Assembly (NCBI GenBank): GCA_963818205.1
Contig: CAWFRG010000004.1
Coordinates: 62,001 to 126,000, forward strand
Source of the DNA: CAVVYV01 sp963818205
GTDB lineage: Bacteria > Actinomycetota > Thermoleophilia > Solirubrobacterales > 70-9
Length of the DNA stretch: 64,000 nt
Reading direction: 5' to 3'
A model generated the notes under the pieces. The model worked only from the letters and a program-made list of their open reading frames with translations, was not told the DNA's origin and made no database searches. Shown piece after piece: positions 15,745 through 25,009 of the stretch. The position numbers and the translations under genes were made by a program. Numbering within the stretch: the first letter of the stretch is position 1; each line of letters starts with the position of its first letter.

Positions 15745-17360
15745 GTGAGACGACCCCACCGGCTGATCGTCGCTGTCGCGGCCGGGATCGCAACGGCCGT
15801 ATTCGGAGTCCAGCCCGCGGCGGCGACCAACTTCACCACCGTTGGTCCGCTGGTTCAGGTTTCCGGCACGAGCCCCTTCAGCGCCTGCACCCTCGACGAC
15901 GTCGACGGCCAGTCCGGCACCAACTTCCTCAACAGCGAGGTCGAGCCCTGGATCGACGTCAACCCTACCGACGGTCCCGATGGCGACTCGATCCTCCAGG
16001 ACAACATCGTCGGGATGTGGCAGGCCGACCGCTGGTCCAACGGGGGCGCCAGGGGCCACGTGGTCGGGAGGAGCATCGACGGCGGCCAGACCTGGATGCA
16101 GGTCGTCGTCCCCAAGGTCACAGTCTGCTCCGGCAGCGGCACGCCTGAGACCCCGCGCAACTACGAGCGCACCACCGACCCCTGGATCTCGTTTGGCCCC
16201 GACGGCACCCTCCACCAGCTCTCCCTCTCCTTCAACGACATCGCCCCGCCGTTCAGGCCCCACGAGGACGAGCAACCGGGAGGAGACTTCGACCACGCCC
16301 TGCTGGCGAGCAAGTCCACCGACGGAGGCCTCAACTGGACCGATCCCGTGGAGGTCATCCGAGACCTCGACGCCAACGCGTTCAACGACAAGCAGTCGAT
16401 CACCGCCGACCCCAACCTCGCCAGCAACGTTTATGCAGTCTGGGACCGGCTCGTCTTCCCGACCAGCGAGCGGGCGAGCGTCATCTCAGGCCTGGTGACT
16501 AACGCCTTCCGCGGACCGATCTGGTTCAACCGCACCACCGACGGCGGCGATTCCTGGGAGCAGCCCAGGCAGATCTACGACCCCGGTCAGAACGACCAGA
16601 CGATCGCCAACCAGATCGTCGTCCTTCCCGCACCGGACGGGAAGCTGGTGAACCTGTTCGCCGAGTTCCGCAACGACAACAAGGGAAGCTGCGGGGCGGG
16701 AGTGTGAGGGTGATCCGCTCGAGCGATCACGGCCAGACCTGGTCTGGCCCGATTCAGGTCGACCGGCTGGGGACGATCACCATCACCGATCCGGAGACGG
16801 GCGACGCCGTCAGGACCGGCGACATCATCCCGGACATTGCAGTGAGCGATGCTGGTGAGACCAGTGGCAGGCTCTATACCGTGTGGCAGGACGCGCGATT
16901 CAGCGGCTTCCAGAACGACTCGATCGCCTTCTCACAATCACTCGACGGTGGGCTCACCTGGTCCGCCCCGGTCAAGATCAACAAGACGCCGACCAACCTC
17001 TCGGCCGGCAACCAGCAGGCGTTCACCGCCTCCGTCGACGTGGCCGACGACGGCACGATCAGCGCCACCTACTACGACTTTCGCAACAACGACTCCGGCA
17101 CTCCCCTCCTCACCGATTATTTCGTCGTCCACTGCCATCCGACTTCGGCCACGGCATGCACGAACCCGGCCAACTGGGTGAACGAGATCCCCCTCACCAA
17201 CACCTCCTTCGATATGCGCCAGGCGCCCCTCACCGGCACCGGCTTCTTCACCGGCGACTACCTGGGCCTGGCCTCGGCGGTGAACGACTTCACCCCCTTC
17301 TTCTCTCAGCCGCATGGGATGGACCCCTCCAGCGTCTTCTTCCGGCGGGTCGGCCCATAG
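15745..17360 (+). CDS. Secreted sialidase-like (BNR/Asp-box) protein (one frameshift)
   Basis: The signal peptide (RRPHRLIVAVAAG... ending at AAA near residue 27) and GTG 15745 follow a GGAAGGA at 15733-15739. Several Asp-box-like repeats are visible: SIDGGQTW, STDGGLNW, TTDGGDSW, SSDHGQTW and SLDGGLTW, typical of six-bladed sialidase-fold propellers. The frame shifts by one base near 16703, in a G-rich run, and continues to 17360; corrected length is about 537 residues. The fold is clear, but sialidase activity is not shown, since I cannot identify the Arg triad. Confidence 0.72.
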
Positions 17361-17412
17361 GCAGTCGCGCCTAGACCTCGCGGGTTTCCATCCACTCTCT
17401 AGCCTGACCGCA

Positions 17413-18150
17413 ATGGAATGGCGTGAGCGAGACGGGGTTCGCTGGCTGGAGGCCGACCTGACGGGGGCACGGGCCGTGTTCTCGACCCGGCTCGGGGGGG
17501 TGAGCGAGGGCCCGTACGAGGCGTTGAACGTGGCCGTGAAGAGCGGCGACGAGCCGGACCGCGTGCGCGAGAACCGGCATCGGCTGGCGGCAGCGCTGGG
17601 GCGCAACCCGGCGGACGTCGTGATGGGGCGCCAGGTCCATGGCGCCGAGCTCCGCTGGCACGATCGCCGGCAGGAGCCTCGGGTCTACGCCGATGTCGTC
17701 AAGAGCCCCGAGGAAGTGGACGCGCACGCCACCGCGGAGCCAGGTCTGGCGCCGCTGGTGATGGTCGCTGACTGCCTACCGATCGCGGTGACAGGGACGG
17801 GGGGAGTGGCGATGGTTCACGGCGGCTGGCGCGGCCTGGCCGGTGGGATCGTTGCCACCGCCGTGGAACGGGTGGGGGCGGGCGTGGCTGCGATCGGCCC
17901 CGGGATCGGCCCCTGCTGCTACGAGGTGGGAGATGAGGTGCTGGCAGAGTTCGCGGACCTCGAGGGCGTCGCGGTCGGGCGGATGCTCGACCTCACCGCG
18001 GTCGCCTCCCGGCTGCTGGAGCGGTCGGGGGTGGAGGAGATCGACGCCTCGGGCCTCTGCACCAGCTGCAATCCCGAGCTGCTCTTCTCCCACCGCCGCG
18101 ACGGCGAGCGCACCGGGCGCCAGGCAGGCCTGGTGTGGAAGCAGGAGTGA
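17413..18150 (+). CDS. YfiH/LACC1-family purine nucleoside phosphorylase (multicopper polyphenol oxidase family)
   Basis: About 245 residues. GRQVHG, MVADCLPI (conserved Cys), MVHGGWRG and IGPGIGPCCYEVG are the signature blocks, including the zinc-ligand His and Cys residues. Members act on adenosine and inosine; the older laccase annotation is disputed. A -10 TAGCCT (17400-17405) ends 7 nt before ATG 17413, consistent with a leaderless transcript. It is followed within 4 nt by yggS, and the two genes head the sepF cluster as in other Actinobacteria. Confidence 0.85.
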   Translation: MEWRERDGVRWLEADLTGARAVFSTRLGGVSEGPYEALNVAVKSGDEPDRVRENRHRLAAALGRNPADVVMGRQVHGAELRWHDRRQEPRVYADVVKSPEEVDAHATAEPGLAPLVMVADCLPIAVTGTGGVAMVHGGWRGLAGGIVATAVERVGAGVAAIGPGIGPCCYEVGDEVLAEFADLEGVAVGRMLDLTAVASRLLERSGVEEIDASGLCTSCNPELLFSHRRDGERTGRQAGLVWKQE

Positions 18151-18153
18151 CAA

Positions 18154-18789
18154 GTGGCCGTTGAACCTGTCGCCGAGCTGGACCCCAACCGCGTCAGGGC
18201 GAACCTGGAGCGGGTCCGCGAGGAGGCCGGCGCCGAGGTCGAGATCCTCGCCGCGACCAAGTACGTCCCGGTCGAGGAGATGGGCGCGCTCGCCGAGGCC
18301 GGGGTCCCCCTGGTCGGAGAGAACCGCCTGCAGGACCTCGAGGCGAAGCGGGAGCGCTGGGCTGACGCCTTTCAGTGGGACTTCATCGGCAATCTGCAGA
18401 GCCGCAAGGTGAAGGGGATCGTGCCTCTGGTGCGGCTGATCCACTCGCTGGCCACCGATTCCGCGCTCGAGCAACTCGGCAAGCACGGCACCCCCGAGAC
18501 CGAGGTCCTGGTCGAGGTGAACGTCGCCGGCGAGCAGAGCAAGGGCGGCGTCGAGCCAGACGCCCTCGGGGACTTCATCGCCCGCTGCCCGGTGCGCGTG
18601 GTCGGGTTGATGACGATGCCACCGTTCGCGGAGCGCCCCGAGGACTCGCGGCCGTTTTTCGCCCGCCTGGCCGAGCTAGCCGCCCAGCAAGGGCTCGAGC
18701 GCCTCTCGATGGGCACCAGCCAGGACTGGCAGGTTGCGGTCGAGGAGGGGGCGACGATCATCCGCCTCGGTTCGGTCCTCTACACCTGA
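18154..18789 (+). CDS. YggS-type pyridoxal-phosphate-binding homeostasis protein
   Basis: About 211 residues with the fold of alanine racemase's N-terminal domain. The PLP lysine is in ILAATKYVP, followed by VGENRLQD, FIGNLQSRK and the C-terminal LSMGTSQDWQVAVEEGATIIRLGS. The family keeps PLP levels in balance and has no known catalytic reaction. GTG 18154 starts 3 nt past the yfiH stop. Slightly shorter than the usual 225-235 residues, mainly at the N-terminus. Confidence 0.9.
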   Translation: MAVEPVAELDPNRVRANLERVREEAGAEVEILAATKYVPVEEMGALAEAGVPLVGENRLQDLEAKRERWADAFQWDFIGNLQSRKVKGIVPLVRLIHSLATDSALEQLGKHGTPETEVLVEVNVAGEQSKGGVEPDALGDFIARCPVRVVGLMTMPPFAERPEDSRPFFARLAELAAQQGLERLSMGTSQDWQVAVEEGATIIRLGSVLYT

Positions 18790-18866
18790 ATTGCCCTAAC
18801 AGCGAGTGCGATTTCTTCATAATCCGGGAAGAGGAATAACGACTGGAAAGCCGAATCTGACGCGTA

Positions 18867-19469
18867 ATGGCCCTTAGAGACACATGGCGACGCTCGTTGG
18901 AGTACTTCGGCCTCGTTGAGGGTGACTACCACGAGGAAGGGGAGTACGTCGACGAACGGGACACCGGCCAGGAGATGGCCGTCGACGACACCGCGGCGGC
19001 GCCCCGTGAGGCAGCGCCCTCCCGGGGCGCACGAGGCCGGCGGGGGCGCCCGGACGACATCGACGACATCTTCGGGGAGGATGAGCCCGAGCCGCGGCAG
19101 CGCGGCCGCCTTCGCTCGATCGGGGGGCGCCGCTCGGAGCGCGACGAGGAGATGCCGATGGCGCCCCGCCGGGGAAACGGCGGCGGGACGGACTTCTCCA
19201 TGCACGTGGTCACTCCGCGCAGCTTCAACGACGCCCAGTCCGTGGCCGACGAGTTCAAGCGCTCGAAGCCGGTGATCATCAACCTGCAGAGCACCGATCG
19301 GGAGCTCTCCAAGCGGCTGATCGACTTCGCCTCCGGGATGACCTACGCCCTCGGCGGCGGCATGCAGCGGATCGCACAGGGCATCTTCCTGCTCACGCCT
19401 CAGAACGTAGAGGTCTCGGCCGAGGAGAAGGCCCGGATCCTCGAGGGCGGCTTCTTCAACCAGTCCTAG
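18867..19469 (+). CDS. sepF: Cell division protein SepF
   Basis: A membrane-binding partner of FtsZ that helps anchor the Z ring in Actinobacteria, which lack FtsA. 200 residues. The N-terminal segment MALRDTWRRSLEYFGL is the amphipathic membrane-binding helix. Residues 25-105 form a low-complexity acidic then basic linker. The C-terminal domain (from about residue 110) carries the conserved VITPRSF-like and FASGMTYALGGGMQRI blocks. It sits between yggS and proC, the usual division neighbourhood. Confidence 0.93.
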   Translation: MALRDTWRRSLEYFGLVEGDYHEEGEYVDERDTGQEMAVDDTAAAPREAAPSRGARGRRGRPDDIDDIFGEDEPEPRQRGRLRSIGGRRSERDEEMPMAPRRGNGGGTDFSMHVVTPRSFNDAQSVADEFKRSKPVIINLQSTDRELSKRLIDFASGMTYALGGGMQRIAQGIFLLTPQNVEVSAEEKARILEGGFFNQS

Positions 19470-19544
19470 CTGGCGACTTCCTCGTCCTGCCCGCAAGAAG
19501 TCGCGCAGGGCGCCCCGTGAGGCCCGCCAAATAGAGTTGGCTCG

Positions 19545-20324
19545 ATGAAGGTCGGCTTCGTGGGCTCAGGCAACATGGCGACGGGGATCGCGCGCGGCCT
19601 GGCGGCCGCCCGCGATGAGCCGGGTGCCCCCGAGGCGATGCTGTTCGCCGACTCAGACCACGACCGGGCCCGGAAACTCGCCGAGGAGGTGGGCGGAGCA
19701 GCCGTCGACTCGAATCGCGCCCTCGCCGAGGAGGCCGACCTGGTGGTGCTCGCGGTCAAGCCAGGCGTGCTCGACGAGGTCGCCTCGGACCTCGGCCAGG
19801 CGGGAACGCCGGTCGTTTCGATTCTCGCCGGCACTTCGTTGGAGCGACTGGCCGAAGCACTGCCGGGAATCGAGCTCGTTCGGGTGATGCCGAACCTCGG
19901 CGCGCAGCTGCGCCAGGCAGTCCTCTGCGTCGCCTTTCCGGAGGGCTTCCCGGACAACCTGCGGGGTCAGGTGACGGAGCTGCTCGGGCTTCTCGGCGAC
20001 GTGATCGAGCTCGACGAGGGGCTGATCGACGCTGCCACCGCGCTGATGGGGTCCTCGCCCGGCTACCTGGCGTTGATCGCGGAAGTCCTGGTCGAGGCAG
20101 GGGTGGAGGAGGGCCTGACCGAGGACCAGGCCACAAGGATGGTGGCGCGGTCGATGGCCGCGACGGGCGGGCTGCTCGACCTGCACAAACCGGCGGCGCT
20201 CAAGCAGGCGGTGGCGTCGCCTGGCGGCATGACGGAGGCCGGGCTGAACGCGCTCGAGGAGCGCTCTATCCGAGCGACGCTTCTGGCGGCGGTCGACGCG
20301 TCGCTGGAGAGAGTGAGAGGGTGA
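19545..20324 (+). CDS. proC: Pyrroline-5-carboxylate reductase
   Basis: NAD(P)H-dependent last step of proline synthesis. 259 residues. GFVGSGNMATGIA is the Rossmann dinucleotide loop, VRVMPNLGAQL the conserved central motif, and the C-terminal helical domain ends with the SPGGMTEAGLNAL block. A -10 TAGAGT (19532-19537) ends 7 nt before ATG 19545, implying a promoter of its own and a leaderless message. yggT follows 4 nt after its stop. Confidence 0.92.
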   Translation: MKVGFVGSGNMATGIARGLAAARDEPGAPEAMLFADSDHDRARKLAEEVGGAAVDSNRALAEEADLVVLAVKPGVLDEVASDLGQAGTPVVSILAGTSLERLAEALPGIELVRVMPNLGAQLRQAVLCVAFPEGFPDNLRGQVTELLGLLGDVIELDEGLIDAATALMGSSPGYLALIAEVLVEAGVEEGLTEDQATRMVARSMAATGGLLDLHKPAALKQAVASPGGMTEAGLNALEERSIRATLLAAVDASLERVRG

Positions 20325-20328
20325 TTCG

Positions 20329-20640
20329 ATGAGCCTGGAGCCCCTGCTGGCGATCGGCCGCTCGGACATCGCCGACTACGTCAACGCGATCTTCCTCGTC
20401 TACATCATCCTGATCTTCATCAACGTGCTGCTCTCGTGGTTCCCGCGGATCCCCTACAACCGCCTCCTCTACGCGTTCATCGACTTCGTCCACCAGACCA
20501 CCAACCCATACTTGAACCTCTTCCGCCGCTTCCTGCCACCGCTCGGAGGCGGGGGATTCCGGATCGACATCAGCCCGATCCTCGGGGTGATCGTGCTCTT
20601 CATCCTGCAGGCGGTGGTGGTCGGCCTGATCAGGGGTTGA
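20329..20640 (+). CDS. YggT family membrane protein
   Basis: 103 residues with two hydrophobic stretches (about residues 18-38 and 80-100). NVLLSWFPRIPYN and LRRFLPP-like segments match the YggT family found beside sepF in Gram-positive bacteria; a role in envelope or division is suspected, not proven. Its stop codon overlaps the TTG start of lspA (TTGA), so coupling is likely. Confidence 0.82.
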   Translation: MSLEPLLAIGRSDIADYVNAIFLVYIILIFINVLLSWFPRIPYNRLLYAFIDFVHQTTNPYLNLFRRFLPPLGGGGFRIDISPILGVIVLFILQAVVVGLIRG

Positions 20641-21098
20641 ACCGCGCGCTCGCCGCCCTGCCGCCGGCGCTCGCCGCCTGCGGTGCCGTGGTGGCCATCG
20701 ATCAGGGGAGCAAGGCCCTTGCTACCTCGCTGGTGGCGCGCGGGGACCGCGAGGAAGTCCTGCCGTTCCTCGCCTTCGAGAACACCCGCAACCGGGGCGT
20801 CGCCTTCGGGCTCGCCGGAGACGTCTCGGCATGGCTGATCGGCGCGATGCTGATCGGCCTCCTCGCCCTCCTGGTCTTCCTCGCCGCCCGGGCGTCGAAC
20901 GGGACCGCGCTCTGGCTGGCGGCGGGCCTGCTGGTCGGCGGGGCGCTGGGGAACCTCGCCGACCGGGTCCGCGACGGTGCCGTCACCGACTTCATCGACC
21001 TGCCGCTGTGGCCGACCTTCAACCTCGCCGACACCGCGATCGTCGCCGGAGTCATCCTGCTGGTGCTCGCGATCGACGAGCGCGCGAGCCCGGATTGA
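20637..21098 (+). CDS. lspA: Lipoprotein signal peptidase
   Basis: Membrane aspartyl protease that removes signal peptides from prolipoproteins. About 153 residues with four membrane segments. NRGVAFGL, GGALGNLADRVRDG (first catalytic Asp) and FNLADTAIV (second catalytic Asp) are present. The TTG start at 20637 overlaps the yggT stop; no better start is available. The stop overlaps the next gene's TTG in the same TTGA manner. Confidence 0.9.
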   Translation: MNRALAALPPALAACGAVVAIDQGSKALATSLVARGDREEVLPFLAFENTRNRGVAFGLAGDVSAWLIGAMLIGLLALLVFLAARASNGTALWLAAGLLVGGALGNLADRVRDGAVTDFIDLPLWPTFNLADTAIVAGVILLVLAIDERASPD

Positions 21099-21769
21099 CC
21101 CTCCCGGACTTCGTCATCCACGCCGACGAGGCGCTCCTGGTGGTCGACAAGCCAGCCGGCCTGGTCGTCCACCCGGCGCCGTCTCACCGCGGCGAGACCC
21201 TGGCCGGCCTGCTCGGCGAGCTCGCGGGCGGGGGAGAGGGCTCGCGGCCGGGCATCGTCCACCGGCTCGACAAGGACACCTCCGGGCTGATGATCGTCGC
21301 CCGAAACGAGGCCTCGCAGCGGGCGCTGGCGGCCCAGATCAGGCGCCGGGAGGTGGTGCGCGAGTACCTGGCACTGGTCGAGGGAATCCTGGATTCCCGT
21401 AGCGGCACGATCGACGCGCCCCTGGGACGGGACCGCCGGCGGCGCACTCGGCAGGCCGTGCGGGGGGCGGGCGAGCGGGAGGCGCGCACCCACTTCGAGG
21501 TGATCGAGGCCCTGACGGCCGACACCCTGGTGCGAGCACGGCTGGAGACGGGGCGAACGCACCAGATCCGCGTCCACTTCGCGGCGATCGGCCATCCGGT
21601 CGCCGGAGATCCCGAGTACGGCAGCAAGGGCCGCCATGGCCTCTCCCGCCAGTTCCTCCACTCCGCCCGCCTCGCCTTCCACCATCCGACGACAGGCAAG
21701 GAGATGACCTTCGAATCGGATCTGCCTGCGGATCTAGAGGCAGCGCTGGCTCAAGCGAGGGACCGGTGA
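21095..21769 (+). CDS. RluD-type 23S rRNA pseudouridine synthase
   Basis: Isomerises uridine in 23S rRNA (or tRNA, in RluC/A relatives). About 224 residues, without an obvious N-terminal S4 domain and hence shorter than E. coli RluD. LLVVDKPAGLVVHPA, then PGIVHRLDKDTSGLMIVA with the catalytic Asp, and LETGRTHQIRVHFAAIGHPVAGD are conserved. The TTG at 21095 overlaps the lspA stop. Last gene of the division/lsp cluster. Confidence 0.88.
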   Translation: MTLPDFVIHADEALLVVDKPAGLVVHPAPSHRGETLAGLLGELAGGGEGSRPGIVHRLDKDTSGLMIVARNEASQRALAAQIRRREVVREYLALVEGILDSRSGTIDAPLGRDRRRRTRQAVRGAGEREARTHFEVIEALTADTLVRARLETGRTHQIRVHFAAIGHPVAGDPEYGSKGRHGLSRQFLHSARLAFHHPTTGKEMTFESDLPADLEAALAQARDR

Positions 21770-21884
21770 CGCTGCTCCCGCGGGTGGCGACGCGGGGGGC
21801 CCCATCCGAGGACGCATCCGCGCCTGCAGGATGGGGGGCACCGCGTCGTCAGGACCCGCGGGCCGGGCGCTCTATGCATCCCTC

Positions 21885-22000
21885 TAGAATGCCCCGCTGA
21901 CCTGAATCCAACCCTCGTCGTTAGCACGGGGGGCTGCTCGGGCAGAAGAGCCCGGGTCCCCGATGCGGCGACAAGGCCAAGGGCGCCCGATCCTGGGCGG
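21885..22000 (+). promoter_or_regulatory. Promoter and structured leader before rpsB
   Basis: The 263-nt gap before rpsB holds a possible -10 TAGAAT (21885-21890) without a clear -35. Beyond it, around 21928-21964, lies a strong hairpin whose outer CGGGG/CCCCG arms enclose a GGGC/GCCC stem. It could be a site for autoregulation by S2, as in other rpsB leaders, but I cannot show it. Confidence 0.35.
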
Positions 22001-22032
22001 CCACCGAGAAAACAAGCGAACTGAGAGGCGAG

Positions 22033-23028
22033 ATGGCCGACGTAGGCATCAAGGAGCTGCTGGAGGCTGGAGTTCACTTCGGCCACCAGACGCGGCGCTG
22101 GAACCCGCGCATGCGCCGCTTCATTCACGGCGAGCGGGACGGGATTCACATCATCGACCTGCTGCAGACCGAGCAGCTGCTCAAGCAGGCCCGAGACTTT
22201 GTCGCCGAGGTCGCCTCGAAGGGCGGCGTGATCCTCTTCGTGGGGACCAAGAAGCAGGCCCGCGACTCGATCCAGGAATGGGCCGAGCGATGCGGGATGC
22301 CGTACGTGAACCGGCGCTGGCTCGGCGGACTGCTCACCAACTTCAACACGATCAAGAAGCGGATCCAGAGGCTGCACGAGCTGCGCGACCTGAAGGAGAG
22401 CGGCCGGCTCGACTTGCTCCCGACCAAGGAGCGGATGTCGATGGAGGCCGAGCTCCGCAAGCTCGATTACAACCTCGGCGGGGTCGCCGACATGCAGCGG
22501 CTTCCGGACACGGTCCTGATCATCGACCTGAAGACCGAGGAGATCGGTCTCCGCGAGGCCGCGCGCCTCGAGATCCCGATCATCGGCCTTGTCGACACCA
22601 ACTGCGACCCCGGGCCCGTGGACTACGTGATCCCCGGCAACGACGACGCGATCCGCTCCTGCGATCTGATCATCCGCACCCTCGGCGAGGCGATCGAGGG
22701 CTCCGCCGCTCGCTGGCGCGCCGAGGAGGAGCGCCGCCGGGCGGAAGAGGAGGAGCGCCGCCGCAAGGAAGAGGAGGAGCGCAAGCGCCGCGAGGAGGAG
22801 GAGAAGGCGAGGCAGGAGGCCGAGGAGAAGGCGAAGCAGGAGGCCGAGGAGAAAGCACGGGCGGAAGCCGAGGCGAAGGCAAAGGCCCCCGCCGCCGAGC
22901 AGCCGCCCGCGGAGCAAGCTCAACCGCAGCCGCAACAACAGCCCGCCGCGCCGGAAGCCGGCGGAGAGCAGCCTCAGCCAGAGCCCGCCGAAGCCCCGGC
23001 GGGCGGGGGCGGCGAGGGGAGCGGCTGA
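22033..23028 (+). CDS. rpsB: 30S ribosomal protein S2 with long charged C-terminal extension
   Basis: 331 residues. Residues 1 to about 226 are a normal S2, with EAGVHFGHQTRRWNPRM, FVGTKKQA, RWLGGLLTNF and VDTNCDPGPVDYVIPGNDDA. From about residue 227 a 105-residue tail begins. It is first an almost unbroken Glu/Arg/Lys/Ala stretch that should form a long single helix or coiled coil, then a Pro/Gln/Ala/Gly-rich disordered end. Typical S2 has about 240-260 residues. Head of the rpsB-tsf-pyrH-frr operon; its stop overlaps the tsf start. Confidence 0.95.
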   Translation: MADVGIKELLEAGVHFGHQTRRWNPRMRRFIHGERDGIHIIDLLQTEQLLKQARDFVAEVASKGGVILFVGTKKQARDSIQEWAERCGMPYVNRRWLGGLLTNFNTIKKRIQRLHELRDLKESGRLDLLPTKERMSMEAELRKLDYNLGGVADMQRLPDTVLIIDLKTEEIGLREAARLEIPIIGLVDTNCDPGPVDYVIPGNDDAIRSCDLIIRTLGEAIEGSAARWRAEEERRRAEEEERRRKEEEERKRREEEEKARQEAEEKAKQEAEEKARAEAEAKAKAPAAEQPPAEQAQPQPQQQPAAPEAGGEQPQPEPAEAPAGGGGEGSG

Positions 23029-23663
23029 TGGCTCCCTACAGGCCCTCCGCGGCCGAGGTGAAGGCGCTCCGCGATCGCACCGGCGCCGGGATGATGGACT
23101 GCAAGTCGGCCCTCGCGGAGGCGGAGGGCGACGTGGAGGAGGCAATCAGGATCCTTCGCACGAAGGGAGCAGCATCGGCCGCCAGGCGAAGCGGACGGGG
23201 AACAGCGGAGGGGGTTGTGGCCGCTTACACCCATTTGAGCGGGACGGGCGAGCGAAAGCAGCAGCGGATCGGGGTCCTCGTCGAGGTTCAGTGTGAGACG
23301 GACTTCGTTGCCCTCAATGACGACTTCAAGGAGTTCGCCCGCGAGGTGGCGGTCCACATCGCGGCGATGAACCCTCAGCACGTCTCGCTCGAGGACATCC
23401 CCGAGGAGGAGATAAACCGAGAGCGAGCAATCTTCGAGGAGAAGGCGCGAGCAGATGGCAAGCCGGACGACGTCGTCACCAAGATCGTCGATGGCCAGCT
23501 GAAGAAGTGGGCCGCCGAGGTCGTCCTGCTGGACCAGAAGCACTTCAACGAGGAGCGCTACGAGGGGAAGACGATCGAGGACCTGCGCGCCGAGGTCGCG
23601 TCCAAGACTGGCGAGAACGTGCGGATCGCTCGCTTCGCGCGCTTCGAGGTAGGGGAAGAGTAG
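23028..23663 (+). CDS. tsf: Elongation factor Ts
   Basis: Guanine-nucleotide exchange factor for EF-Tu. 211 residues, the short form. The UBA-like N-terminal domain contains LRDRTGAGMMDCKSALAEA, and VEVQCETDFVALNDDF is the signature of the core. The ATG at 23028 overlaps the rpsB stop (TGATG). The pyrH start follows 4 nt after the stop. Confidence 0.95.
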   Translation: MAPYRPSAAEVKALRDRTGAGMMDCKSALAEAEGDVEEAIRILRTKGAASAARRSGRGTAEGVVAAYTHLSGTGERKQQRIGVLVEVQCETDFVALNDDFKEFAREVAVHIAAMNPQHVSLEDIPEEEINRERAIFEEKARADGKPDDVVTKIVDGQLKKWAAEVVLLDQKHFNEERYEGKTIEDLRAEVASKTGENVRIARFARFEVGEE

Positions 23664-23667
23664 GCCG

Positions 23668-24426
23668 ATGGCCGCAAAGCCTCGCTTCAAGCGGATCCTG
23701 CTGAAGCTTTCCGGTGAGGCGCTGATGGGGGATCTCGAATACGGCACCGATCCCGCTCAGATCGAGCGGATCGCGGCCCAGCTCGGCGACGTCCGCGCCA
23801 AGGGCGTCGAGGTCGCGGTGGTTGTCGGCGCGGGCAACATCTACCGCGGCCTCGAGGGCGCCGCCGAGGGCATGGACCGCGCCACCGCCGACTACATGGG
23901 GATGCTCGCGACGGTGCTGAACGCGCTCCCCCTCCAGGACGCCCTCGAGAAGGTCGGCGCCGACACCCGGGTGCTTTCGGCGATGGCCGTGACCGAGGTC
24001 GCCGAGCCCTACATCCGCCGCCGCGCGATCCGCCACCTTGAGAAGGGCCGGACGGTGATCTTCGCCGGCGGCACCGGCAACCCGTTCTTCACCACCGACA
24101 CCGCCGCCGCTCTGCGCGCGCTGGAGATCCACGCCGAGGCGATCCTGATGGCGAAGAACGGGGTGGAGGGGGTGTACGACTCCGATCCGCGCCTCAATCC
24201 CGACGCCACCTTCCTCCCGGAGATCAGCCACCGCCAGGCGATCGAGCGCGGCCTGCGGGTGATGGACTCGACCGCGCTCTCGCTCTGCATGGACAACGAC
24301 CTGCCGATCTACGTCTTCAACGTGGCCGACGAGCGCAACATAGATAGGATCGTTCGCGGAGAGCGGGTCGGGACGCTGGTCTCCAGCCATCCGGCTTCCG
24401 ACCCCGCCCAGAAGGTGGGCACCTGA
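23668..24426 (+). CDS. pyrH: UMP kinase
   Basis: Phosphorylates UMP to UDP; an amino-acid-kinase-fold hexamer. 252 residues. RILLKLSGEALMGD, VVVGAGNIYRG, GMLATVLNALPLQDALE and FAGGTGNPFFTTDTAAALRA are the family blocks. It follows tsf by 4 nt and precedes frr by 1 nt in the conserved order. Confidence 0.95.
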   Translation: MAAKPRFKRILLKLSGEALMGDLEYGTDPAQIERIAAQLGDVRAKGVEVAVVVGAGNIYRGLEGAAEGMDRATADYMGMLATVLNALPLQDALEKVGADTRVLSAMAVTEVAEPYIRRRAIRHLEKGRTVIFAGGTGNPFFTTDTAAALRALEIHAEAILMAKNGVEGVYDSDPRLNPDATFLPEISHRQAIERGLRVMDSTALSLCMDNDLPIYVFNVADERNIDRIVRGERVGTLVSSHPASDPAQKVGT

Positions 24427-24427
24427 G

Positions 24428-24997
24428 ATGACGGTCGAGCTGATCGACGAGCTACTCGCCGACGCCAAGGAACGGATGGGGAAGTCCGTGGAGTCGACGC
24501 GTAACGAGCTGGCCACGGTCCGCACCGGGCGTGCCTCTCCCCACCTGCTCGATCGCCTCAACGTCGACTACTACGGCGAGGAGACACCGCTGCAGCAGCT
24601 GGCGCAGGTGGCGGCGACCGACGCCCGGCTGCTCACCGTGACGCCCTACGACAAGTCTTCGATCTCCGCGATCGAGAAGGCGGTGATGGAGTCGGACCTC
24701 GGCTTGACGCCGTCCAACGACGGCAACGTGATCCGCCTCCAGATCCCCGAGCTCACCGAGGAGCGCCGAAAGGAGCTGGTCAAGGTCGTCCACGGGGTCG
24801 CCGAGGAGGGCCGCGTCGCGGTGCGCAACATTCGCCGCGACGTCATGCACGATCTACGCGACCTGAAGAAGGAAGGCGACGCGGGATCCGACGAAGAGCA
24901 TCGCGCCGAGACCGAGCTGCAGAAGGCGACCGACGACTCGATCGGCGAGATCGACGAGCTTCTCAAGGGCAAAGAAGAAGAGATCCTGAAGGTCTAG
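24428..24997 (+). CDS. frr: Ribosome recycling factor
   Basis: Splits post-termination ribosomes together with EF-G. 189 residues. The helical domain motifs TVRTGRASPHLLDRLNVDYYG, TPLQQLAQV, PYDKS and PELTEERRKELVK are present and the length is normal. It starts 1 nt after pyrH's stop codon and is followed by uppS. Confidence 0.95.
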   Translation: MTVELIDELLADAKERMGKSVESTRNELATVRTGRASPHLLDRLNVDYYGEETPLQQLAQVAATDARLLTVTPYDKSSISAIEKAVMESDLGLTPSNDGNVIRLQIPELTEERRKELVKVVHGVAEEGRVAVRNIRRDVMHDLRDLKKEGDAGSDEEHRAETELQKATDDSIGEIDELLKGKEEEILKV

Positions 24998-25009
24998 GCG
25001 GCGTCTCGC

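Noticed and set aside
21770..22032. A known riboswitch or T-box before rpsB
   Set aside because: Hairpins are present, but no conserved words of any class that I know; kept only as a possible S2 leader.
22670..23000. Simple-sequence repeat or tandem duplication in rpsB
   Set aside because: The Glu/Lys/Arg codons vary and there is no exact repeat unit; it is a low-complexity coding tail.
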